16,789 nt of DNA from Chloroflexota bacterium (lineage in GTDB: Bacteria; Chloroflexota; Anaerolineae; Anaerolineales; UBA11579): the NCBI GenBank assembly GCA_003250455.1, contig QKGK01000075.1, positions 1 through 16,789 of the forward strand, read 5' to 3'. Positions 1 to 8,989 of this stretch are shown here, one piece after another. The notes beneath the pieces are model-generated. The model did no database searches. It was not told where the DNA came from and saw nothing but the letters and a program-made list of their open reading frames with translations. Both the position numbers and the translations under genes were made by a program. Positions within the stretch are counted from its first letter, which is position 1, and every line of letters begins with the position of its first letter.

Positions 1-1800
1 GCAACCATCGACACCATCCAGGCTCGCAACTTAATCCGCGCAATTGCTGCCGGTGCAGCCGCCCACTCCGATCACGGCCGGGATATGGCATTTACACTAA
101 AAGCGGTTGCCAATGGTGAAGCCGAAGGGTATTACCTCCGGGATATCGCCAAATTACGCACAGTCGCTGCAATTTATGATATTCCGATCGAAGGGCGCTC
201 CCCGGAAGAGATCGCCAACGATCTGGCTGATTTATATATTGCCCAGTTTGGTCAGCAGCGTGGCGAAGTTGTGCTAACCAAGCGAGCTCCCAAGAAGCGC
301 CAGCAAATCTGGAAAGAACAAGGCGTCACACCTCGAGGTGTGGACCGTGAAGTAGTTGAAGCCCTGCACCGCACCCACATTGGAGACGACCAGGATGCTG
401 TGCACCTCCTCACCCACGCCATCCGAACGTCCCTGGCCGATGGCTGGGGCGGCAGCTTGCTGGCCACTGATATCTCCGACATCCTCTTCGGTACGCCCGC
501 CCCGATTCTCGGGCAGGCCAACCTAGGTGTGCTCAAAGACGATATGGTCAACGTGGTTGTCCACGGGCACGAACCAACCCTCAGCGAGATGATCGTTGCC
601 GCTTCCCAGGATCCGGAAATTATCGAGTATGCACAAGCCGCCGGGGCCAAAGGCGTCAATCTCGCCGGCATCTGCTGCACCGCCAACGAGATCCTCATGC
701 GCCAGGGTATCCCTGCCGCCGGTAACTTCCTCCATCAGGAACTTTCCATCCTCACCGGGGCTGTGGAAGCCATGGTCGTCGATGTCCAGTGCATCATGCA
801 GGCTTTGGTCAAACTGGCAGATAACTTCCACACCAAAGTCATCACCACCTCCCCTAAGGTAAAAATCAAAGGGGCTACCCATATCGAATTCAACGAACAC
901 AAAGCTCTGACAATTGCCAAACAGATCCTCAAAGAGGCCATCGATAATTACAAGAACCGTGGGAACATCCATATTCCAAAAGGTAAAGAAGACCTCATCC
1001 CCGGTTTCTCTCACGAATACATCAATTACATGCTCGGCGGCAGCTACCGCTCCTCCTTCCGCCCGCTCAACGATGCCATTATGTCCGGGCGCATCCGTGG
1101 CGTTGCAGCCATAGTTGGCTGTAACAACCCCCGCAGCTCTCAGGACTACCTGCACGTCAAAGTGACCGAAGAACTGCTCAAGCAGGACGTTCTGGTCGTT
1201 GAAACCGGCTGCGGTGCAATTGCCTCCGCCAAACAGGGGCTTCTCCTTGGAGAGGCCGGCCTGGAAAGGGTTGGCCCTGGATTGCGTGAGATCTGCGAAA
1301 CTGTCGGTATCCCCCCAGTCCTGCACATGGGTTCCTGCGTGGATAACACCCGCATCCTGACTGTCCTCACTCAAATGGTGGAAGAAGGCGGTCTGGGTGA
1401 TGATATCGATCAAATCCCGGCAGTTGGCCTGGCCCCGGAATGGATGAGTGAGAAAGCCCTCTCTATCGGCACATATTGTGTTGCCTCTGGCGCTTATGTC
1501 ATCTTCGGCGGCTCTTCTCCGGTCAGCGGTATGCCCGATAAGGTTTCCGACAGCGACCTGGTCGCCAATTACCTGATCAATGGTTGGGAAGAACTCTACG
1601 GCGGCAAGTTGGAATTTGTCCCCGACCCGGATGAAATGATCAAAAAGACTTTAGCCCATATTGACCAAAAACGCGCCGACCTCGGCTTACCGGCCTATGA
1701 CCCAACCAAATACGGTAAAAGTGGTGACGAGCGCATGCTGCAATTTGAAGCCCTGCCCATCGAAGCCCGGCGTGTGGCCCTGTACGGCGAAACGGATTAG
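1..1800 (+). CDS. acsA: Ni-CO dehydrogenase catalytic subunit, 5'-partial
   Basis: Catalytic subunit of the anaerobic Ni-Fe CO dehydrogenase, which interconverts CO2 and CO and passes CO to acetyl-CoA synthase in the cytoplasm. The reading frame is open from base 1, giving 599 codons. The ATG at 85 is internal, because the residues before it (including GAAAHSDHGRD) are typical of the family and the start lies upstream. Probably 70-95 N-terminal residues are missing, including the cysteines of the B and D iron-sulfur clusters. All six expected C-cluster ligands can be placed, numbering from base 1: His190 (HGHEP), Cys226 (GICC), Cys264 (DVQC), Cys374 (GCNN), Cys404 (TGCG) and Cys446 (MGSC). 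The gene lies 12 bases before acsB, so the product is most likely the AcsA partner of the bifunctional CODH/ACS, not a stand-alone CooS; cooS would be the alternative symbol. Confidence 0.97.
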   Translation, partial: ATIDTIQARNLIRAIAAGAAAHSDHGRDMAFTLKAVANGEAEGYYLRDIAKLRTVAAIYDIPIEGRSPEEIANDLADLYIAQFGQQRGEVVLTKRAPKKRQQIWKEQGVTPRGVDREVVEALHRTHIGDDQDAVHLLTHAIRTSLADGWGGSLLATDISDILFGTPAPILGQANLGVLKDDMVNVVVHGHEPTLSEMIVAASQDPEIIEYAQAAGAKGVNLAGICCTANEILMRQGIPAAGNFLHQELSILTGAVEAMVVDVQCIMQALVKLADNFHTKVITTSPKVKIKGATHIEFNEHKALTIAKQILKEAIDNYKNRGNIHIPKGKEDLIPGFSHEYINYMLGGSYRSSFRPLNDAIMSGRIRGVAAIVGCNNPRSSQDYLHVKVTEELLKQDVLVVETGCGAIASAKQGLLLGEAGLERVGPGLREICETVGIPPVLHMGSCVDNTRILTVLTQMVEEGGLGDDIDQIPAVGLAPEWMSEKALSIGTYCVASGAYVIFGGSSPVSGMPDKVSDSDLVANYLINGWEELYGGKLEFVPDPDEMIKKTLAHIDQKRADLGLPAYDPTKYGKSGDERMLQFEALPIEARRVALYGETD

Positions 1801-1812
1801 TGGAGGAAGAAC

Positions 1813-4095
1813 ATGTCGAAATATATCGCAAATCGTGCAATTAGAGGTGCAAATGCCCTGGTCGCTGAAGCAGAATTCATGCTTCAGCAAGCCATCGCTG
1901 AAAAAGGCGCAGATTATCCAGTCGCGTTTCCCAATACGGCTTACTATCTCCCTCTGACGTTCGCCATGACCAATCAGGCTGTAGAAAATCTTGGGCAGCT
2001 CAACAGCGTACTTAGCCATGCCCGAGAGCTTCTCCACCCCACACCTGCCGACAGAAAATGGACGCCCTATTTGGGCGAGACCCTCGATGGCGGTATGGCT
2101 ACCCTTTTGGCTGCCGAAACCATTGAAGCAATCCGTTACATTTATGGATTACAGCCAGAACCTTATAAGGACTTTGTACTTTCGGGTGGAACCGCTCACA
2201 CCAATGGAAATGGCTCCTCCGATGGGCTCACCGGCCACCTGAACGGGGCAATCGACGATATCCAGCTTCGTTCCTGGGGTATCCAGTTGGTGGACGGGCG
2301 TATGCCCGGCTTTGCCGCCATTGTCGGCGCTGCCAAATCCAATGAAGTAGCCGTCAAGATCGTCCGTGAACTCCAACGCCGCAACATCCTCACCTTCCTC
2401 TCCGGGAATGTGAATGGGCGCAGCATCATTGACCAGTTGCAGGAAGAAGGGGTCGAGCTCGGATACGACACCTACACCGTTCCCTTTGGTACCGACACCC
2501 TCAGCGCTATTTATGCCCTCGGGTTTGCTTCCCGCTCTGCCCTGACCTTTGGCGGTCTCAAACCCGGACAGGCGCGCGAGATTCTGATGTACAACCGGGA
2601 GCGCGTGTTTGCCTTCGTCCTCGCCCTCGGTGAGGTCGATGATCTCAAATACGCCGCAGCAGCCGGGGCGATCAACTTTGGCTTCCCGGTAATTGCGGAT
2701 ACCGTTATCCCGGAGATTCTCCCCACCGGCGTTACCCAATACGAACACGTTGTCAGCATGCCCTTCAATGAAATTGACGGGAAAGACGACCTTGAACGTG
2801 CCGAACGACTTGTACAAAAGTGCATTGAAGTGCGCGGGGTTAAAGTTCAGATTGCTGACGTCCCCGTGCCTGTTCCTTACGGTTCTGCGTTCGAGGGCGA
2901 GGTTGTCCGCCGCACCGACATGCGGGTGGAATTTGGCGGGAAGCGATCCCGCGCCTTTGAATACCTGCACATGGCCGACCTGGACGATGTGGTAGATGGC
3001 AAAATTGAAGTAGTTGGCCCTGGCTTTGAAGATTTGGACCCTCAAAGCTCCATGGACCTGGGCATCGTCATTAAAGTAGCTGGGCGCCAGATGCAGGAAG
3101 ATTTCGAACCGGTGCTGGAACGCCAGATCCATTACTTTGTTAACGGTGCATCCGGTATCCAGCATATCGGCCAGCGCGACATTACCTGGATCCGTCTCTC
3201 CAACGCTGCAGTGGATAAAGGCTTCAATATCGAACACCTCGGCAAGATCCTGCACGCCCGTTTCCATGCGGACTTTGGTGCGATTGTGGACAAGGTGGAA
3301 GTCACCCTGTACACCGAACCATCTGATATAGAAACCTGGCTGCAAAATGCTCGTGAAGCCTACGACTACCGAAACAAACGCCTTGCAGACCTGACGGACG
3401 ATGCTGTGGATGAGTTCTACTCCTGCACGCTGTGCCAATCATTTGCTCCCGACCACGTGTGCGTTGTCAGCCCGGAACGTCTGGGACTGTGCGGCGCATA
3501 CAACTGGCTGGACTGCAAAGCCTCTTATAACATCAATCCTACCGGCCCCAACCAGCCGATCAAACTCGGACGCATCATTGACAATGACAAGGGTTATTGG
3601 ACCGGCACCAACAATTACGCCGAACAAGCCTCTCATGGTGTGGTTCAGGAAGTCGCCATGTACTCGATCATGGAAAACCCCATGACCGCCTGTGGCTGCT
3701 TTGAGTGCATTGTGATGCTGGTTCCAGAGGCAAACGGCGTGCTGGTGGTCAACCGTGAAGATTCCAGCATGACCCCGGTTGGCATGACCTTCAGCACCCT
3801 CGCGGGCATGGCTGGCGGCGGTATCCAGACACCGGGTGTGATGGGTGTTGGGAAATACTATCTGGTAAGCCCCAAATTCATCTCTGCTGACGGCGGCTTC
3901 AAGCGCATCGTTTGGATGTCCAGCGTACTGAAAGAAACCATGGCGGATGAGCTGAGAGCAGTCGCCGAACGGGAAGGCGACCCCGACCTGATCGAAAAAA
4001 TCGGAGACGAACGGGTTGCCACCACAGTGGATGAATTGCTCGCCTACCTGGAAGAGCACAACCATCCTGCCCTGATCATGGATCCGATTTTCTAG
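1813..4095 (+). CDS. acsB: Acetyl-CoA synthase (CO-methylating), ACS subunit of CODH/ACS
   Basis: Condenses a methyl group from the corrinoid protein, CO from the CODH and coenzyme A into acetyl-CoA at the nickel-containing A-cluster. The 760-residue protein is complete and slightly longer than the roughly 730 residues of the Moorella enzyme. A-cluster ligands are all present with family spacing: Cys538, Cys541, Cys550 and Cys560 (from CTLC to LGLC) for the cubane, and the Cys627-Gly628-Cys629 motif for the distal nickel. The long N-terminal region that contacts the CODH subunit is present, which makes this the bacterial type and not the short archaeal CdhC type. A Gly/Asn/Ser-rich stretch at residues about 125-146 looks like an added linker. 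The start is set by a GGAGG at 1802-1806 just before the ATG. The C-terminus (HPALIMDPIF) matches the usual family end, so there is no truncation. Confidence 0.98.
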   Translation: MSKYIANRAIRGANALVAEAEFMLQQAIAEKGADYPVAFPNTAYYLPLTFAMTNQAVENLGQLNSVLSHARELLHPTPADRKWTPYLGETLDGGMATLLAAETIEAIRYIYGLQPEPYKDFVLSGGTAHTNGNGSSDGLTGHLNGAIDDIQLRSWGIQLVDGRMPGFAAIVGAAKSNEVAVKIVRELQRRNILTFLSGNVNGRSIIDQLQEEGVELGYDTYTVPFGTDTLSAIYALGFASRSALTFGGLKPGQAREILMYNRERVFAFVLALGEVDDLKYAAAAGAINFGFPVIADTVIPEILPTGVTQYEHVVSMPFNEIDGKDDLERAERLVQKCIEVRGVKVQIADVPVPVPYGSAFEGEVVRRTDMRVEFGGKRSRAFEYLHMADLDDVVDGKIEVVGPGFEDLDPQSSMDLGIVIKVAGRQMQEDFEPVLERQIHYFVNGASGIQHIGQRDITWIRLSNAAVDKGFNIEHLGKILHARFHADFGAIVDKVEVTLYTEPSDIETWLQNAREAYDYRNKRLADLTDDAVDEFYSCTLCQSFAPDHVCVVSPERLGLCGAYNWLDCKASYNINPTGPNQPIKLGRIIDNDKGYWTGTNNYAEQASHGVVQEVAMYSIMENPMTACGCFECIVMLVPEANGVLVVNREDSSMTPVGMTFSTLAGMAGGGIQTPGVMGVGKYYLVSPKFISADGGFKRIVWMSSVLKETMADELRAVAEREGDPDLIEKIGDERVATTVDELLAYLEEHNHPALIMDPIF

Positions 4096-4124
4096 TCAGG
4101 GATACGTTCAGGTATACAGACACC

Positions 4125-4655
4125 ATGACGAGTGAAATTTCCAAATCCTCCTCCCCAAAGCTGGTGCGAGACCTGATGACGGTCGGGGTAGTGACTTGCA
4201 GCCCCAAAACGCCGATCAAAACGATCGTTAAAGCTATCCTGGAAAAAGATTTGGAAGCCGTGGTAGTCCTGGACGCAGAAGGCCACGCCCTGGGCATCGT
4301 CGGACAGGATGAACTTGTCCACGCCTATGCCTTGGGGAATTACGAAAACCTTACTGCACAAGATGTAATGAAAGATGGAATCCCGCAGGTTCCGCCGGAT
4401 ATTCCGCTTGCCGTAGCCGCACAACTGCTGCAAGACCAGAACCTGCGGGTTTTCTATTTGACTCACCATGCCGCTGGGATCGAATACCCTGCCGCATTGA
4501 TCACCTATAAACATTTTCTGCGTTTGCTGGAAATGAAAGAAATCGAAGAAATCGAAGATCTTGGGATTAAGGCAAAACGCCAGGCGCCTTTAGACGCTTT
4601 TTTTGAACGGCGCGATGCGCTCAAAGCCCAAAATAAAAACACGCATCTTGACTAA
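4125..4655 (+). CDS. Two-CBS-domain protein in the CODH/ACS operon
   Basis: Small cytoplasmic protein of 176 residues made almost only of a CBS-domain pair: the first at about residues 12-70 (from LVRDLMT to GIVGQDEL), the second at about 75-135 (from AQDVMKDG to LITYKHF). A charged tail of about 40 residues follows (MKEIEEIEDLG and onward). CBS pairs often bind AMP, ATP or S-adenosylmethionine and report energy state. Here the Thr/Ser...Asp ribose-binding signature is degraded in both halves (GIVGQDE and LITYKH), so nucleotide binding is uncertain. It lies between acsB and acsD, 29 bases after the first and 20 before the second, so it is almost certainly co-transcribed with the complex. No clear Shine-Dalgarno precedes the ATG, which hints at weak or coupled translation. 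The specific role is unknown; a regulatory or assembly role is inference. Confidence 0.9.
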   Translation: MTSEISKSSSPKLVRDLMTVGVVTCSPKTPIKTIVKAILEKDLEAVVVLDAEGHALGIVGQDELVHAYALGNYENLTAQDVMKDGIPQVPPDIPLAVAAQLLQDQNLRVFYLTHHAAGIEYPAALITYKHFLRLLEMKEIEEIEDLGIKAKRQAPLDAFFERRDALKAQNKNTHLD

Positions 4656-4675
4656 AACCAAGAGGAGATAACCAT

Positions 4676-5650
4676 ATGACCTTAGAATTACCAAAAGATA
4701 AATGGAGCGGGAAAGTCCAGGAAGTGGTCATCGGGGCAACCGCAGCAGACGGCGGCACCCGCAGTAATACCATTACTGTCGGCGGTGAAGCCACCATGCC
4801 CTTCATCCACTATGAAGCTGAGACACCTCACCGCCCGGTGCTTGCCCTGGAAATTCGGGATTCAAAACCCAACGATTGGTCTGAACTGCTGATGGAGTAC
4901 TGGGGAGACACAGCCGAAGACCCTGCCAAATGGGCAAAAGCCGCGGAGGAAGCCGGCGCAGACATGCTGGTCCTGTACCTCAACCTGACCGACAGCCAAG
5001 GCAACCCCAACACCCCCCAGCAGGCGGAAGCAGCCACCAAAGCTGCACTCCAGGCCAGCGGACTGCCATTGGCAGTATATGGTACCGGCCAGGCTGACCT
5101 CGACAACGACCTTTTGGTTGCAGTTGCCAATGCCAGCCAGGGAGAACGGATTGTCCTGGGGATTTGTGAGGACAAAAACTACCGCACGATTGCCGCCACC
5201 GCTATGGCAAACGGGCATCTGGTCGTTGGCCGCGCCCCAATGGATGTGAACCTCTCCAAACAGCTCAATATTTTGCTGAAGGATACCGGAATTCCATTTG
5301 ACCGCATCCTGATGGACCCCACCACCGGGGCACTCGGATACGGCATTGAATACGGGTTCTCCGTGATGGAACGCCTCAGACTGGCCGCCTTGCGAGGCGA
5401 TGCCATGACCCAATCTCCAATGATCGTTGCCGTTGGTTTTGAAACCTGGAAGACCAAGGAATCCAAAGTTGGGGAAGACATTCCCGCCACCTGGGGAGCC
5501 TGGGAAGAACGCGCCATCACTTGGGAAACCGTGACAGCCATTGCCTTGATTGAGGCGGGTGCGGACATTATTGTCCTGCGCCACCCGGAAAGCCTCAAAC
5601 GAGTTCGGGCCGTGATCGACAACCTTGTCGAAGCCCCCGAATTAGCATAG
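4676..5650 (+). CDS. acsD: Corrinoid iron-sulfur protein, small subunit
   Basis: Small (beta) subunit of the corrinoid iron-sulfur protein that carries the methyl group from AcsE to AcsB. At 324 residues it is the usual family length. It has the TIM-barrel layout of the CdhD/AcsD family, with hallmark stretches such as RPVLALEI near residue 55, the DPTTGALGYGIEY motif at residues 214-226 and a C-terminal part ending in an IIVLRHPESL strand. In known structures this subunit contacts the cobalamin carried by the large subunit and holds no iron-sulfur cluster, and no cysteine motif is seen here. A good AGGAG (4663-4667) precedes the ATG by 8 bases. The small subunit comes before the large one, with the CBS gene just upstream. 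Confidence 0.96.
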   Translation: MTLELPKDKWSGKVQEVVIGATAADGGTRSNTITVGGEATMPFIHYEAETPHRPVLALEIRDSKPNDWSELLMEYWGDTAEDPAKWAKAAEEAGADMLVLYLNLTDSQGNPNTPQQAEAATKAALQASGLPLAVYGTGQADLDNDLLVAVANASQGERIVLGICEDKNYRTIAATAMANGHLVVGRAPMDVNLSKQLNILLKDTGIPFDRILMDPTTGALGYGIEYGFSVMERLRLAALRGDAMTQSPMIVAVGFETWKTKESKVGEDIPATWGAWEERAITWETVTAIALIEAGADIIVLRHPESLKRVRAVIDNLVEAPELA

Positions 5651-5692
5651 ATATTGGAATTTTCACCACGAATGAATAAAGAGAGATGAAAA

Positions 5693-7033
5693 ATGGCGTT
5701 ATCCGGAATTGAAATTTACAAGCTATTACCAAAAACAAACTGCAAAGAATGTGGTTTTCCCACGTGCATGGCCTTCGGTCTTAAATTGGCAGCCAAGCAG
5801 GTAGAACTTTCCGCCTGCCCGTATGTCAGTGATGAAGCCAAAGCGCAATTAGCCGCCTCCTCAGAGCCGCCCGTGCGCCTGATATCCCTGAAATCTGACG
5901 GGCACAAAGTGGAAGTCGGGAATGAAGTTGTGCTCTTCCGTCATGAGAAGACCTTCTACAACAAGCCTGGGTTCTTTTACCTGGTACGGGACACAGAAGA
6001 TACCGCCGCGATCACGGCCCGCGTGAAGGAAATCGATGCATACAGTGTCAACTACGTTGGCATTGACCTCACCGTAGACGGTTTTGCTGTCAAAGCAGAT
6101 GCCGGAGACGGTGCCGCTTTTGCCAAAGCCGTGGAAGCAGTTCGGGCTGGTACCACCCGCCCACTGATCCTGATCGGTGGTTCTCCTGAAGTGCTGCGCA
6201 GCGGCCTGGAAAAACTGGCCGGGGAATCCGTCCTCATTTCAGCCGCCACCTCCGATAACTGGGAAGCGATGACCGCCCTTGCAAAGGAATTCAAAGCCAG
6301 CCTGGTGGTGGAAGCAGAATCCCTGGAACAGCTTTCTGAGCTGACCCCCAAGATCAAGGAAAAAGGTCAGGCAGATCTTGTCCTCAACCCTGTGGGACAG
6401 TCCTTCAACGACTCACTCCTCAAAAACGTAGTTATGCGCAAGATGGCCCTGGCGAAGAACTTCCGCCCCTTCGGGTTCCCGATCCTTTCCACGCCTTACC
6501 AGATGGGAGACCCCGCCCTGGAAGTCGCCATGGCAACCCAGGCAGTGGCCAAATACGGCGGCTTTATCGTGATGGAAAACTTCTCGCCAGAGACGATTTA
6601 TGCGCTGCTGGTGCTGCGGGAAAATATTTTCACTGACCCGCAAAAACCGATCCAGGTCCAGGCTGGGCTGTACGAGATCAACGATCCTTCGCCGGAAGCC
6701 CCGGTATTGGTAACTACCAACTTCTCGATCACATACTTCTCTGTGGCCAATGAAGTAGAAAGCTCCGGGCTGCCCGGCTGGCTGCTGGTTGCTGATGCAG
6801 AGGGTATGTCTGTCCTGACTGCCTGGGCCGCCGGCAATTTTGACGCCGAACGGATTGCCAAGGACGTAAAACGGTTTGATGTGGAAAGCAAAATCAGCCA
6901 TAAACGCATCATCCTCCCCGGTCACGTTGCCGTAATTTCTGGCGAACTGGAAGAGGAGCTACCGGGTTGGGAGATCAAGGTAGGACCACGCGAAGCCGTG
7001 GATATCCCTGCTTACCTGAAGCAAGCATTGTAA
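5693..7033 (+). CDS. acsC: Corrinoid iron-sulfur protein, large subunit
   Basis: Large (gamma) subunit of the corrinoid iron-sulfur protein; it holds the cobalamin that shuttles the methyl group and a [4Fe-4S] cluster used in reductive activation. The N-terminal cluster motif is complete: Cys17, Cys20, Cys25 and Cys42 (NCKECGFPTC, then SACPY), the same positions as in the Moorella protein. A TIM-barrel middle follows. A C-terminal corrinoid-binding domain starts near residue 335, recognisable by TTNFSITYF and the SGLPGWLLVADAEG stretch. The 446-residue length is normal. The ATG at 5693 is preceded by GAGAGATGA, and an upstream start would break the cysteine numbering. The gap after acsD is 42 bases, still compatible with one transcript. 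Confidence 0.97.
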   Translation: MALSGIEIYKLLPKTNCKECGFPTCMAFGLKLAAKQVELSACPYVSDEAKAQLAASSEPPVRLISLKSDGHKVEVGNEVVLFRHEKTFYNKPGFFYLVRDTEDTAAITARVKEIDAYSVNYVGIDLTVDGFAVKADAGDGAAFAKAVEAVRAGTTRPLILIGGSPEVLRSGLEKLAGESVLISAATSDNWEAMTALAKEFKASLVVEAESLEQLSELTPKIKEKGQADLVLNPVGQSFNDSLLKNVVMRKMALAKNFRPFGFPILSTPYQMGDPALEVAMATQAVAKYGGFIVMENFSPETIYALLVLRENIFTDPQKPIQVQAGLYEINDPSPEAPVLVTTNFSITYFSVANEVESSGLPGWLLVADAEGMSVLTAWAAGNFDAERIAKDVKRFDVESKISHKRIILPGHVAVISGELEEELPGWEIKVGPREAVDIPAYLKQAL

Positions 7034-7057
7034 ACCTTGCAAGGATAAGGACTACTG

Positions 7058-8980
7058 ATGAGCAAAGTCCATAAAGTCACCTTTGATGATGCCGGTACGG
7101 TAGAGGTACCAACCGGCACCACACTCACCGAGGCTGCCCGTCTCGCCGGCATCACCCTCAACAATCCCTGTGGGGGGCAGGGGCGCTGTGGACGCTGTGT
7201 GGTCAAAATCAAAGAAGGAAATGTCCGGCGGAGAAGCACTTTACGTCTCTCCAGCCAGGACATTGGGGAAGGATACGCCCTGGCGTGCCAGTCAGTCATT
7301 GAGGACGACGCTGTCATATACGTCCCACCGCAAGAAAAAGTGGAACGCCGCCTCGTGACGGATTTAACTGCCCGCAAGGTCGAGATCCCGGCTGATTACG
7401 ACTACCAAACCCAACAAACCATTAAAAGAATAAAACTGACTATTCCCCCTCCTTCTCTGGAAGATCAAACCGACGATTGGTCCCGTTTGCAGCGCGCACT
7501 GCTGCAGGAAACTGGTATTGAAAATATCCAGATTTCTCTTTCAGTGCTTAGCCAGATCGGGAACATCCTGCGGGATGGGGATTGGGAAGTAACTGCCATC
7601 GTTGAAGTTCCAGCAGAAGGGGCGCAGGCTTTTCCCAGATTGCTGGCGCTTTTCCCCATCCACTTTCCCGAAGAAAAGCCTTTATGGGGTGTGGCTGTCG
7701 ATATCGGCACCACAACGGTAACCGTCTGGCTTACCAACCTGATCACCGGTCAGGTGCATGCGCAGGCAGCGGAATACAACCAGCAGATCCACCACGGGGA
7801 AGATGTCATCTCCCGCATCATCTACGACAGCAAGGAACATAACGAGGGGATCCTGCAATCCATGGTGCTCGAGACGATCAACACTCTGGTAGATCGGGCT
7901 TGCAAGCAGTCAAAAGCCAAACCAGACGAAATTTTTAAGGCCACCGTTGTGGGTAACAGCATCATGCTGCACTTATTGCTCAACATTCCTGCCAGCAGCA
8001 TCCGCCTGACTCCCTTTATTACCGCGGCTAACCACATGCCCAACATCACCGCCGGCGAACTGAAGCTGAACATCCATCCCGAGGCTGGCGTCCATCTGCT
8101 CCCCTGCATAGCCAGCTATGTTGGCGCAGACATCACTGCCGGGGCATATTCCTCCGGAATTGCCACAACAGATAAGACTACCCTGTTTATGGATGTGGGG
8201 ACCAACGGCGAGATGGTGCTGGGCAGTCAGGACTGGCTGGTTACCTGCGCCTGTTCTGCAGGACCGGCATTTGAGGGCGCAGGCGTGATCGATGGGATGC
8301 GTGCTACCAAAGGCGCTATCGAGGAAGTTTGGATCAACAGTGAAACGCTGGAGCCCAATATCCGGGTGATCGGAGGAGGAAAACCGCAGGGTTTATGCGG
8401 CTCCGGGTTGATCTCGCTGCTTTCAGAACTTTTCCTGGTAGGCATTGTGGACAAATCGGGCAACATCAACACCACCCTGGATACCCCCAGGGTACGCACT
8501 GGCACACATGAAGGTGAATATGTAATTGCCTTTGCCAAAGAAACTGTCCATGGCAAGGACATTGTCATCACCCATGTGGATATTGACAACCTGCTGCGAG
8601 CCAAAGCGGCCATTTTTGCCGGTTATATGGTGCTCGCAGAGAGCGTTGGCGTCCCGCTGGAAACAGTGGAACAGGTGCTCATTGGCGGGTCCTTCGGGCA
8701 GTACATCAATGTAGAAAAAGCCATTGATATTGGCTTGCTGCCCGATATGCCCTGGGAAAATTTCCACTTCCTCGGTAATACGGCAGTGATGGGCGCTTAC
8801 AATGCCTTGCTCAGCTGGCAGGCCAGCCAGCAGATCGACGAGATCGCCAAAAAGATGACTTATATCGAACTCTCAGCAGACAACGCCTTTTACGAGGCTT
8901 TCATGTCTGCTCTTTTCTTGCCGCACACCGATCTCTCACTCTTCCCTTCCGTGGCAAGACAAAAGGCACAAGAAATCTAA
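7058..8980 (+). CDS. acsV: Reductive activator of the corrinoid iron-sulfur protein (RACo/AcsV type)
   Basis: ATP-dependent activator that returns accidentally oxidised Co(II)-cobalamin of AcsCD to the active Co(I) state. The N-terminus is a plant-type [2Fe-2S] ferredoxin domain with ligands Cys38, Cys44, Cys47 (PCGGQGRCGRC) and Cys77 (LACQS). A linker and middle domain follow up to about residue 205. The rest is an ASKHA-fold ATPase (DUF4445 family), with phosphate motifs DIGTTTV at residue 215 and MDVGTNGE near 378, and a late IGGSFG motif. At 640 residues it matches known RACo proteins of about 630. An AAGGATAAGGA stretch (7041-7051) sets the start. It sits between acsC and acsE, the expected place for this function. 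The same family includes activators of other corrinoid methyltransferases, but the context decides for AcsCD. Confidence 0.94.
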   Translation: MSKVHKVTFDDAGTVEVPTGTTLTEAARLAGITLNNPCGGQGRCGRCVVKIKEGNVRRRSTLRLSSQDIGEGYALACQSVIEDDAVIYVPPQEKVERRLVTDLTARKVEIPADYDYQTQQTIKRIKLTIPPPSLEDQTDDWSRLQRALLQETGIENIQISLSVLSQIGNILRDGDWEVTAIVEVPAEGAQAFPRLLALFPIHFPEEKPLWGVAVDIGTTTVTVWLTNLITGQVHAQAAEYNQQIHHGEDVISRIIYDSKEHNEGILQSMVLETINTLVDRACKQSKAKPDEIFKATVVGNSIMLHLLLNIPASSIRLTPFITAANHMPNITAGELKLNIHPEAGVHLLPCIASYVGADITAGAYSSGIATTDKTTLFMDVGTNGEMVLGSQDWLVTCACSAGPAFEGAGVIDGMRATKGAIEEVWINSETLEPNIRVIGGGKPQGLCGSGLISLLSELFLVGIVDKSGNINTTLDTPRVRTGTHEGEYVIAFAKETVHGKDIVITHVDIDNLLRAKAAIFAGYMVLAESVGVPLETVEQVLIGGSFGQYINVEKAIDIGLLPDMPWENFHFLGNTAVMGAYNALLSWQASQQIDEIAKKMTYIELSADNAFYEAFMSALFLPHTDLSLFPSVARQKAQEI

Positions 8981-8989
8981 GGAGAAAAC

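Noticed and set aside
85..87. ATG at 85 as the start of the CO dehydrogenase gene
   Set aside because: The frame is open back to base 1 and encodes family-typical residues before this ATG, so it is an internal methionine.
2149..3438. Long reverse-strand open frame (429 codons) opposite acsB
   Set aside because: It lies fully within a certain gene, has no recognisable domain and reads as low-quality sequence; codon bias of the sense gene leaves few reverse stops.
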